In this document: piece after piece, positions 1 through 7,944 of the stretch
Layout of the letters: every line of letters starts with the position of its first letter
Numbering within the stretch: position 1 is the first letter of the stretch
Assembly: GCA_002730235.1 (NCBI GenBank)
Contig: PBZS01000084.1
Location: forward strand, 1 to 37,793
From: Gammaproteobacteria bacterium
Lineage (GTDB): Bacteria; Pseudomonadota; Gammaproteobacteria; Pseudomonadales; Litorivicinaceae
Reading direction: 5' to 3'
DNA: 37,793 nt
Position numbers and translations under genes: made by a program
Notes under the pieces: generated by a model
The model's input: only the letters and a program-made list of their open reading frames with translations
Database searches by the model: none
What the model was told of the DNA's origin: nothing

Positions 1-309
1 CTTCGCAAAGCAGGTTATATCTTCATTGAGGAGCTCAGAAAGGCTGATTTATACGATAAGGTATCACAGGCATTTGCTGTTTTTTTACCAGTAAACTCTG
101 TTGGCGTAGTCGGCGATCAGCGCCGATATGCCCCCGTAATTGCGTTGCGCGCTGTTGAGACGGTTGACTTTATGACAGCCCGTTGGGCACGTTTACCTCA
201 CGAGTTTATCGAACGTGTCTCTGGCAGAATCATTAATGAAATCGAGGACGTCAGTCGGGTTGTCTATGATGTGAGTTCGAAACCACCGGCAACGATCGAG
301 TGGGAGTAG
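1..309 (+). CDS. guaA: GMP synthase (glutamine-hydrolysing), C-terminal part; truncated by window start
   Basis: Frame 1 from base 1 translates to [102 protein letters not shown], with the characteristic GuaA C-terminus (GDQRRY...; KPPATIEWE). Confidence 0.97.
   Translation, partial: LRKAGYIFIEELRKADLYDKVSQAFAVFLPVNSVGVVGDQRRYAPVIALRAVETVDFMTARWARLPHEFIERVSGRIINEIEDVSRVVYDVSSKPPATIEWE
232..309 (+). repeat. Left copy of guaA 3'-end direct repeat (attL-like)
   Basis: attaatgaaatcgaggacgtcagtcgggttgtctatgatgtgagttcgaaaccaccggcaacgatcgagtgggagtag aligns ungapped with 5761-5838 (60/78 identical by hand count). Confidence 0.85.
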
Positions 310-351
310 CTGATAGCCAGTAATTCCTTTTTTTGGTTGGCGAAATCTTTA

Positions 352-369
352 ACCTATAGAGTTATAGGT
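352..369. repeat. Short inverted repeat downstream of guaA (acctata-gagt-tataggt)
   Basis: 7-bp arms, 4-nt loop; another tataggt at 391-397. Confidence 0.5.
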
Positions 370-398
370 AACTACAAATCCCAGATTCACTATAGGTG

Positions 399-1319
399 TC
401 AGTGGTTAGTAAAAAAATCATTGCAGTCGATTCTTGGTAGGGTCAAGCTCGGAAAATAAGATTCGGTATTAAGGCGATTGTCGATAAACCCAGCCTTTAT
501 CTGAAACTCTTCGCAAATATCCAGTGTGTCACTGTTGTAGTCTCCGTATGGATAAGCGATCAGTAAGTCCTGCGAAACACCAAATTCTCGAAATACATTT
601 ATACTCTCCTCGAAGTCCATTTTTTGCCTGGCCTTTGAAAGCGAACTTAGATAGAAATGATTATAGCCATGCAAGCCGAGGCTGTGTCCCTGTTTCTGAA
701 GCGCGCTGAAATCATCAGGGGCCATGTACAGCTCGTCTCTGAGAAGATTAAACTTCATTGGCTCATCATCCAAAAATGACTCACAAAACGAGCTTAGTTG
801 ACTACTTTCAAATTTTTTCTGGAATACTCGTTTTAGGAAATTAGTAACAGCGCCATCGTATTTACCGTCTTTAAGGTATTTAGATTTAAGATCGTTTAAT
901 TCATCGGTACCGAATCGCTCAATTTGAATTAGGTACTGAATCAAGTGCTCCATTAATTGAGCTTCGCGTCCCCTAAACCGGTGCAGCATAAGATGTATTT
1001 TATTGACTAAGAGGATTTCACGGGTGACCAGTATCTTTGCCGGTACGAAAAAGAGACCGTGTATGCCAATATCCTTTAGGAATGGGGCTACTAAACGTAC
1101 GTGATCGATGTACCCGTCGTCAAAAGTTAAAACTATGCTATTTGAGTCCTCCGCCACATCTAACCATTGCTCAGTGGTTAGAGATTTGGGGTCCAAAAAA
1201 ACTTTCCCATTGTTTAATAGTCCGTAAATATTTTTTTTAAATAAATCGAAATCATAGAAATTATTTACTTTCGCGGAGAATGAATCGGACAGCCGAACAT
1301 AGTGGTACATGATAATCAT
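399..1319 (-). CDS. Polysaccharide deacetylase (NodB-homology family)
   Basis: TFDDGYIDH motif, SLGLHGYNH metal-binding-type motif, AYPYGDYN segment. Start overlaps the FkbH-like gene stop. Confidence 0.9.
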   Translation of the reverse strand: MIIMYHYVRLSDSFSAKVNNFYDFDLFKKNIYGLLNNGKVFLDPKSLTTEQWLDVAEDSNSIVLTFDDGYIDHVRLVAPFLKDIGIHGLFFVPAKILVTREILLVNKIHLMLHRFRGREAQLMEHLIQYLIQIERFGTDELNDLKSKYLKDGKYDGAVTNFLKRVFQKKFESSQLSSFCESFLDDEPMKFNLLRDELYMAPDDFSALQKQGHSLGLHGYNHFYLSSLSKARQKMDFEESINVFREFGVSQDLLIAYPYGDYNSDTLDICEEFQIKAGFIDNRLNTESYFPSLTLPRIDCNDFFTNH

Positions 1320-2947
1320 TGTTTTTCATCTATTTCGTATGAGATGTATGTCGTCTCATTGATTATAGTTTGACTGGGCTTAGTAAATTCGATCATTGAC
1401 TCTTGGAAGGTTTTTTGTTTAAAACCATGAGTTTGGAAATAGCTTTTAGCATATTTATTCTTCGATGTTAGATTTAACGCTAGCGAAATCGTTTGGCACT
1501 GTGGGTATTTGCTACACAGGAATTGAAGGATTGAATTCTCTACATTACGAGTGAATGCACGGCATGAGAGACACCAACCTTTAATTTCCAACATCTGCTC
1601 TGTGTAAACCGTACCGTAGATACAGGAAATAATCCCATAATTCGAATAAATATCTTGCAACGTGAATAGCCAAAAAAAGTCCCTTTGATGAATAGTGAAT
1701 GCTTTCACTTCTTCGTAATCGACTTGCGAGCCCCTGATATTAAATTGATTAGTTTTATTTAAGAGTTGTATTGCTCGATCTATGTTTTCAGATGATACCG
1801 ATTGCGCTCGCAATACTAGCTGCAGTGACTGGAGGTATTCTGAATTTGACATTGATTTGCTCGAGGCTAAGCGTTTTCCTTCGTGCTGATAAAATTGCGT
1901 GCGTGTTAAGTCCTCGCCGGTAACAACTGGAGTGTGGAAAAGGTTTGAATCTGTGAGGTATTTGTTCCACTCATATGGTTCTTCAGGCATTTCGAAGACG
2001 ATTATTTCAGGCAGTGTCGAAGAAACTTCGTTCTGTTCGAACCTACTGTCGTCGATAAATGCAACGCCAGAGTGTGTTAAGTTCAACTCAGCAAGCGCTT
2101 TGCTTATATTTTCGGATTTTGGTTTCCAGTTGGCATTAATGGTAGCGAAATCCTCCCAGTGAAGTATGAGTTCCTCTTTTCTAACGTTAAAAAATTCTTT
2201 CACGATATCGGTATCGTTTTTAGATACGATGTTGAGTAAGACACCGCTCTGCTTCAGCTTTTTTAGGCGGTGTTGCAGGTCCAAATGCGGGAGGGCTGAC
2301 GAGTCTGGAGCTAGATTGATTCCTCCGACACCCTCATCCCCAAGTACTCCTGGCCATAACGTATTATCTAAATCAACGAAAATGGTTTTTAATGGACGTG
2401 AGATTGATGCGTCAATGATACTGAAAATCCGTTGACTGATAGCCTCATAGTATTTCGGGTGAAATGAGAATACCCCAATTCCATGGTATTTCCGTGGCAA
2501 AAAGTTTTCTGCATTCTCATAAAAAAATAAGTCGAATAGATCAATGAATATATATTTTTCCTGTTGAGTAAGCAAAAATAGTTCTCTGTTGATGTGATCT
2601 ATTGTTAACTTGAGGAATGTGTCCGAACATGCGGATTCCGGATATTCTATTGCAGTAATATATAATTTTCCGCTAAACCATTCGGTGATTGAAGCGAGAG
2701 ATTGCTTGACCTCTTCGAGGAATTGACCAGTTGACAGTCTGTCTGGTGAGATAGCAGTCGCAGATAAAAATAATAACATCGAATCGGGTTCAAAGTCGTT
2801 CAACGTTGAGTCGAGACCCCTACTACAAAGCTTCCAAGCACCGAAACTGGTTTCTAACATTTCGACTTCATATTTTTTTTCGAGAAGCGCACTTAAATTC
2901 TGGGTTAAAAATTGGGTGCTAACATTACTGAGTATAGCCAGTTTCAA
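1316..2947 (-). CDS. FkbH-like protein (HAD-superfamily phosphatase/glyceryl transferase)
   Basis: KTIFVDLDNTLWPGVLGDEGVGGI and NIVSKND HAD motifs, FIDDSRFE; C-terminal GNAT-like part with the LSCRAFTRNVE motif typical of FkbH proteins. Confidence 0.92.
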   Translation of the reverse strand: MKLAILSNVSTQFLTQNLSALLEKKYEVEMLETSFGAWKLCSRGLDSTLNDFEPDSMLLFLSATAISPDRLSTGQFLEEVKQSLASITEWFSGKLYITAIEYPESACSDTFLKLTIDHINRELFLLTQQEKYIFIDLFDLFFYENAENFLPRKYHGIGVFSFHPKYYEAISQRIFSIIDASISRPLKTIFVDLDNTLWPGVLGDEGVGGINLAPDSSALPHLDLQHRLKKLKQSGVLLNIVSKNDTDIVKEFFNVRKEELILHWEDFATINANWKPKSENISKALAELNLTHSGVAFIDDSRFEQNEVSSTLPEIIVFEMPEEPYEWNKYLTDSNLFHTPVVTGEDLTRTQFYQHEGKRLASSKSMSNSEYLQSLQLVLRAQSVSSENIDRAIQLLNKTNQFNIRGSQVDYEEVKAFTIHQRDFFWLFTLQDIYSNYGIISCIYGTVYTEQMLEIKGWCLSCRAFTRNVENSILQFLCSKYPQCQTISLALNLTSKNKYAKSYFQTHGFKQKTFQESMIEFTKPSQTIINETTYISYEIDEKQ

Positions 2948-4050
2948 TTTTTCCCTCCTCTGATTATATTATTTATGCTCGGCCGATCTTGATCGCCGTC
3001 TGATTTTGTTATGTATAGCTCATCCCAGGTTGGTTTTGCTCCGTCTTTCAGAAAAAGTTCGACATTTTGGTCTCTAGGACTCTCTACGATCGGGTTGAGT
3101 AAGTTTGGCAAAATATGGTTCACATCAGGAACGTAACCAAACAGCTGCAATTGTTTATGCAACTCTACATTTGTACAATAAAAATCAGAAAAAGTGACCT
3201 CATGCTGTTTCGCGAATGAGTCCAAATACATTAGCATAGCTCCAAGAATGGTAGATGCTTCGCGGTCGTCTGGGATTAAAACTTCAACTATTCTAATACA
3301 ATTGAATACAGATCGACCCGACGTTCTCTCTAGTCTAAAAACTAATAAATATGGTTTATCTCTGTTCTGAAATAAACAGAATTCATACCTGAATGCTGGG
3401 GTTTGGAGGTATTTCTTTTTTATAAACTGATAATCTCGCAGCGTTCCATAATGATTATTTTTATAGTGCTTCCAGTTAGGTTTAAAGTTTGATTCGTTAA
3501 CGTAGTTAGTTAATTTGATATCCTCAAATCTTGTTGACTTTAAATAGGGTTTGTTTTGGTCGGTACTAGGCTGTAACTCGTGTAGGTTATGTTCTGGAAA
3601 TGTCTCGTTTAACTTTTTTTGATTAAAGATTTTGACTGATCGTGGTATGGCGTCAAGGAAGTGGTGCCCCATTTTGGTCACAAGACTCTTATTGAGTTGG
3701 TTTGCTCCTTGGCCGAGGATTATCGTGTACAGCTCCTGGAGCCGTTTCATAAGTAAAATACCTACACCGTGCCTATGAGCCCTATCTACTGTCCAGTGAG
3801 ATGTCCAAACTCCCTCGATCGTCACCCCTCCCCACCTAATTTGCGAAGGCATATATCCAAGAATGCCGACGATTCTTTCGGCCTCAAGAGCACAAATAAT
3901 ATTATAATTGTTATTTTCAAAATCTTTAAAATAATAGTCCAGCATAATTACTTGCGTCATGACGTGCTCTTCACCATGATTTTTTCTAAAAAATTGAACT
4001 AACTCTGCTAGGTACTCTCCGGGCAACTGGTCTACTAATTTAAGAGTCAC
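2944..4050 (-). CDS. GNAT-like N-acyltransferase family protein (368 aa)
   Basis: N-terminal region EAERIVGILGYMPSQIRWGG...GVWTSHWTVDRAHRHGVGILLMKRLQE resembles a GNAT acyl-CoA-binding fold; large C-terminal extension. Confidence 0.65.
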   Translation of the reverse strand: MTLKLVDQLPGEYLAELVQFFRKNHGEEHVMTQVIMLDYYFKDFENNNYNIICALEAERIVGILGYMPSQIRWGGVTIEGVWTSHWTVDRAHRHGVGILLMKRLQELYTIILGQGANQLNKSLVTKMGHHFLDAIPRSVKIFNQKKLNETFPEHNLHELQPSTDQNKPYLKSTRFEDIKLTNYVNESNFKPNWKHYKNNHYGTLRDYQFIKKKYLQTPAFRYEFCLFQNRDKPYLLVFRLERTSGRSVFNCIRIVEVLIPDDREASTILGAMLMYLDSFAKQHEVTFSDFYCTNVELHKQLQLFGYVPDVNHILPNLLNPIVESPRDQNVELFLKDGAKPTWDELYITKSDGDQDRPSINNIIRGGKN

Positions 4051-4054
4051 TGGT

Positions 4055-4474
4055 TTAAGTGTCCTCAGACGGGTAGCTACATATCACCCGTCCGGAAACG
4101 ACTTTTTTTGAGCTGGATTTCTCAAAGATAGTTATTGCCAGATACACTGCGTTGACTGCGTGGACAACACGCTGGACTGACACACGAACTTGGATCGTTT
4201 GACCTTTGTAGAGAGGGCGGTGGTACTTTAAGGTAAGTTCATTAATGACGCTCTCGGGCCCTGGCAAACTGTTTCCAAGTACTCCGGAGATGAAAGACGC
4301 TGTAAATAGTCCGTGGGCAATAGTGTCATCAAAACCCTTATTTCGAGCAAATTCAGAGTCGAAATGAATCGGCGCGAAATCACCCACTAACTCAGCAAAT
4401 TGAAGAATTTTTTCTTCGGTTACCCAGAAGTCGGTTACGACCTCGTCGCCCTCTTTAACGTCAACCAGCGCCAT
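4055..4474 (-). CDS. MaoC-like (hotdog fold) dehydratase/hydratase
   Basis: MaoC signature GDFAPIHFDSEFARNKGFDDTIAHGLFTASFISGVLGNSLPGP. Start chosen at MALVDVKEGDEV (ATG 4474) inside the 4055-4522 ORF. Confidence 0.88.
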   Translation of the reverse strand: MALVDVKEGDEVVTDFWVTEEKILQFAELVGDFAPIHFDSEFARNKGFDDTIAHGLFTASFISGVLGNSLPGPESVINELTLKYHRPLYKGQTIQVRVSVQRVVHAVNAVYLAITIFEKSSSKKVVSGRVICSYPSEDT

Positions 4475-4715
4475 TTGGAATGAAGCCCTTCGATTCAAGC
4501 ATATCGATGAAATCTCCAACATTTGCCAAGTTCATGAGATCTTCAGTTGTCAGTGTTAAGCCTGTATGCAGTTCAATTTCAACGATCAAAGTGATGTGAT
4601 TGAGTGAATCCCAGTTCTCGACGTCGTTTGCACTCATTTCACGAGTGACAATTAAACCGGTATCTTCAAATACCGATCTGAAAATGGGCTGTAGCTCTTC
4701 AATAATACTCATCAT
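4461..4715 (-). CDS. Stand-alone acyl carrier protein
   Basis: 84 aa acidic protein with phosphopantetheine site WDSLNHI and typical ACP spacing; overlaps the MaoC gene start. Confidence 0.9.
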   Translation of the reverse strand: MMSIIEELQPIFRSVFEDTGLIVTREMSANDVENWDSLNHITLIVEIELHTGLTLTTEDLMNLANVGDFIDMLESKGFIPNGAG

Positions 4716-4719
4716 TACC

Positions 4720-5697
4720 TCATTTGGTTACGACAAACGCCGCATTGGTTGGAACTATGTCACCTGGTTTGCGCGGCTCATAAGCCTGGTCGACAGTCTG
4801 GCTGAGAATTGTAAAATCTGCAGTTTGAATTTGTTCTGCGACTTCGTCTGCATTCCTGTACAGATAAATATGGTCCGCATTAGGCGCGTTTATGGCCGCG
4901 GATATGAAGCCTAATCCTCCTGTACGCAGCATGCTGTTCAGTCCGTGAAGGAAATCAACTGGATTTTCTAAATGTTCTAGCACCTCGATCGAATTGATCA
5001 CGTCGCAGACTTCGGTTTGATCACGTTCTAAAATATCGCCAAGTCGCGATTGATACCGCTCGGAAAAATCCCAACGTTCGACCATCATCTCCGTGTGGCC
5101 TAAAGAGTGCGGACTCATATCGAACCCAGTGACCTGACTCGATTTCAAACGTCGTAAATACTCTTTCGTATAGAAACCAGTGCCAACCCCAACGTCGTAG
5201 ATTAATGGATTACTGATCTCCGCGATCCGAGGGATTAGTTCTTTTTCATAAAACTTCAGTTGGACATAATGATGCTCCCACAGGTAGTGAGAAATTAATA
5301 TTCCCGGCAGATACAAGCCAAACATATAGTCACGATTTTGATAGACCTCGGAAGACGCCTCCGCATATGTCTTATTTCGATATTCTAATGTCTTATTGAA
5401 CTCAACTTGCAGTTTCATCGAATCTAAGCAGAAAGCTCCGTATCCCAGTGCGGCCGATTGGATACGGTCTTCATCGGAGCCAAAAAATACCTCTAGTTCT
5501 TTGTTAAAGGCGCTAGCCCAGTCGTCACCAAATTTTGCGTATTGACGGTCGAATCCACCCATGAAGTAGGGAAATTTCGAGCAAATGAATTCCTTTAAAG
5601 TATTGATATATTTGTAATCTTCTATCATTTTAACCTTCGATATTGCATTGTAGTCGTGTAACGCATGTCCAGCCACGTAAGTCCGTTCACGATTCAT
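4720..5697 (-). CDS. Class I SAM-dependent methyltransferase
   Basis: LIYDVGVGTGFYTKEYLRR (motif I), TGFDMSP (motif II), DVINSIEVLEHLENP, LRTGGLGFISAA. Confidence 0.88.
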   Translation of the reverse strand: MNRERTYVAGHALHDYNAISKVKMIEDYKYINTLKEFICSKFPYFMGGFDRQYAKFGDDWASAFNKELEVFFGSDEDRIQSAALGYGAFCLDSMKLQVEFNKTLEYRNKTYAEASSEVYQNRDYMFGLYLPGILISHYLWEHHYVQLKFYEKELIPRIAEISNPLIYDVGVGTGFYTKEYLRRLKSSQVTGFDMSPHSLGHTEMMVERWDFSERYQSRLGDILERDQTEVCDVINSIEVLEHLENPVDFLHGLNSMLRTGGLGFISAAINAPNADHIYLYRNADEVAEQIQTADFTILSQTVDQAYEPRKPGDIVPTNAAFVVTK

Positions 5698-5736
5698 CAG
5701 CGGAGACTGACTGAATATATTGAATCTCTTGTTGAC

Positions 5737-5838
5737 ATCTGAACAGTCTCGAATTTTAACATTAATGAGATCGGAGGCGTCAGTCGGGTTACCTATGATG
5801 TAAGCTTGAGGACGCCTGTAACGATCGAGTAGGCATAG
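5737..5838 (+). pseudogene. guaA 3'-end remnant (attR-like right copy of the direct repeat)
   Basis: 5761-5838 attaatgagatcggaggcgtcagtcgggttacctatgatgtaagcttgaggacgcctgtaacgatcgagtaggcatag; same frame gives INEIGGVSRVTYDVSLRTPVTIE*, matching the GuaA C-terminus [25 protein letters not shown]. Weaker similarity extends upstream to about 5737. Confidence 0.85.
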
Positions 5839-6091
5839 ATCCTATAATAAAATTTAGATAAACCAATAATCTAGAATAAATAATCGACTAAGAGGTACTC
5901 AAAAATTTAAGGTTTCCTTGCTATTGGAACTTTAGTGTGAAGAAAACTCAGATTTTAGAATGAGTCTTTCGCTCAAATCCCGTGATTTATTGGGAAGATT
6001 AAGTTTTTCGACTTGTATATTAAGATCTAAGAGTTGAAACATAGACGAACGTCATTGCAGATCAATACGATACTTAGGATTCAGTGAGCAG

Positions 6092-7873
6092 ATGCCAAAA
6101 GTAAATAGAAAACTAGCCACCATTTTAGCTACTGACTGCGTGGGCTTCAGCAAGTTTATGGAAACCCAGGAGGTGCTTACACTAGCCAATTTAACTGCTT
6201 GTCGTGAAATTATTGATCCAATAATTGAAGAGCATGGTGGAAGAATTTTTCATACGGCGGGGGACTCTGTGATTGCTGACTTTGGGAGCCCTGTTGAGTG
6301 TGTTCATGCTGCTATGAAATTTCAGGAAGCGCTCGCTAGCCGAAATGAGACTGTTGAGGAAGGCCCAAAACTAGAATGGCGAGTTGGCATTCATGTAGAT
6401 GACGTGATCACAGAGGGTGAAAATATATATGGAAGTGGGGTGAATATTGCTGCACGTTTAGAAGCGCAATGTGAGCCTGGCAAGATTCTTTTATCTCGAA
6501 TAGTTCAGGAACAAGTTCAAAAACGGGTGGATTTTACCGTTAGCCCAGCCGGTACTCGTGCCTTGAAAAATATTTCCGATGAATTTGAGGTTTTTTATAT
6601 TGCCAAGGGTACGGAGAAGAGTGGTGGAGATTGGAAAGCCCCGTCTGCCATGGTGAGAGAAACTCCTGAGTCCAATTCAGGGGGCGTTAGTAAAAAACCT
6701 AGGTTGGCAATTCTTCCTTTCACAAAAGACGGAAGAGATGAAGATAGCGGTTATCTCGCGGACGGAATTGTCGAGGACCTAATCACCGAATTTTCGATGA
6801 TACGTGAATTTGAAATTGTATCGAGTAAAACCAGTTTTGATTTCAGAGACAAAGAGGAGAACACCTCAGAATTTGCAGCTGCTCACGATTTGGACTTCAT
6901 CATTTCTGGAGGGATCAGATCCTCCGGTAAGCGTGTTAGGATTTCTTTGGAATTGAGTGAAGTCGAGAGTGGCAAGGCCGTTTGGAGAGGTAGGTATGAC
7001 CGCGTAATAGAAGACATTTTCGATTTACAAGACGAAATAGTCCGTACCATTACGATATCCTTACTAGGAGAAATCGAGATATCAAGCCTACAGCGATCTA
7101 AGCGTAAGGCCACAGAAAATATATCATCTTATGAGTATTTATTACGCGGCAAGGAAATGCATCACAGGTTCGAGAAAGAAGCGAACAAACAAGCTCTAAA
7201 ATTTTTCGATAAAGCTGTCGAGGCTGACCCGTTGAACGCACAAGCCCATGCGTGGAAGGCGTGTACGATTGGGCAGGGAGTTGTTCGTGGTTTCCTTGAG
7301 GGAGATCCCGACAAAATTGTAGGCCAGGCTATGGAGAGTATTTCTCGAGCGCTGGACTTGAACGAGAATGACTTTGAATGTCACAGAATGCTGTCGGCTG
7401 TCTATTTGAGTCAGCACGAGTATCAATTCGCCGAAGAGCATGGGCGAAGAGCCTACGACATGAACCCTAATGATCCAAGAGTTCTTGCCGGCTATGGTGA
7501 GGTATTGGCTAGGGTAGGAAAATCAGAAAAGGGTATTGAGCTGCTAGAGAAAGCCCTTTCCCTCGATCCTATCCCGCAAGGTCAAATAAATTCAGATAAC
7601 AGATACACAGATCTTCTACTTGCACATTTTTACGCGAGTGATTTTCAAAAATGTATAGAAATTGAAAAAAAAGTTGAACATATCAATTTTAAATCTTGGT
7701 TATTCGTAAATTATTCAAAGTCTAAGCTTGGCAGGTTTGATCAAAAAGATGTGCACTTTAAGCAGGGGCTGAAGGAATTTAAGGACGGTAACTGGGATCT
7801 GAAAGTCGACCGACTTCATCTGCCAAATGAAGAGACCCGATTAGATTTGTTAGATTTTCTAAATAATCTGTGA
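6092..7873 (+). CDS. Class III adenylate/guanylate cyclase fused to TolB-N-like and TPR domains
   Basis: RKLATILATDCVGFSKFM; GGRIFHTAGDSVIADF; ENIYGSGVNIAARLEA cyclase motifs; then PRLAILPFTKDGRDEDSGYLADGIVEDLITE (TolB-N-like) and TPR-like C-terminus. Confidence 0.92.
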   Translation: MPKVNRKLATILATDCVGFSKFMETQEVLTLANLTACREIIDPIIEEHGGRIFHTAGDSVIADFGSPVECVHAAMKFQEALASRNETVEEGPKLEWRVGIHVDDVITEGENIYGSGVNIAARLEAQCEPGKILLSRIVQEQVQKRVDFTVSPAGTRALKNISDEFEVFYIAKGTEKSGGDWKAPSAMVRETPESNSGGVSKKPRLAILPFTKDGRDEDSGYLADGIVEDLITEFSMIREFEIVSSKTSFDFRDKEENTSEFAAAHDLDFIISGGIRSSGKRVRISLELSEVESGKAVWRGRYDRVIEDIFDLQDEIVRTITISLLGEIEISSLQRSKRKATENISSYEYLLRGKEMHHRFEKEANKQALKFFDKAVEADPLNAQAHAWKACTIGQGVVRGFLEGDPDKIVGQAMESISRALDLNENDFECHRMLSAVYLSQHEYQFAEEHGRRAYDMNPNDPRVLAGYGEVLARVGKSEKGIELLEKALSLDPIPQGQINSDNRYTDLLLAHFYASDFQKCIEIEKKVEHINFKSWLFVNYSKSKLGRFDQKDVHFKQGLKEFKDGNWDLKVDRLHLPNEETRLDLLDFLNNL

Positions 7874-7944
7874 GACGTTTTCTTACGGTATGAGTTTGTC
7901 GAATGGATTATCACTTTTTCCAATTCTCCCAATGGTAAATCAGC

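Larger units (their letters stand above)
310..5736. mobile_element. Putative genomic island inserted at the 3' end of guaA; no integrase seen
   Basis: AT-rich segment bounded by the guaA 3' end on the left and a degenerate directly repeated guaA 3' end on the right. All genes inside lie on the minus strand, and the segment interrupts expected guaA-tadA-purL synteny. Confidence 0.7.

Noticed and set aside
310-5838. Expected integrase, excisionase or transposase for the island
   Set aside because: No ORF in this interval resembles a tyrosine or serine recombinase or a transposase. The island call rests only on the guaA duplication, composition and synteny, and the integrase may have been lost.
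5839-6091. Short palindrome tagat...atcta near 5855-5873 as a regulatory site
   Set aside because: Only 5-bp arms in AT-rich DNA; expected by chance.
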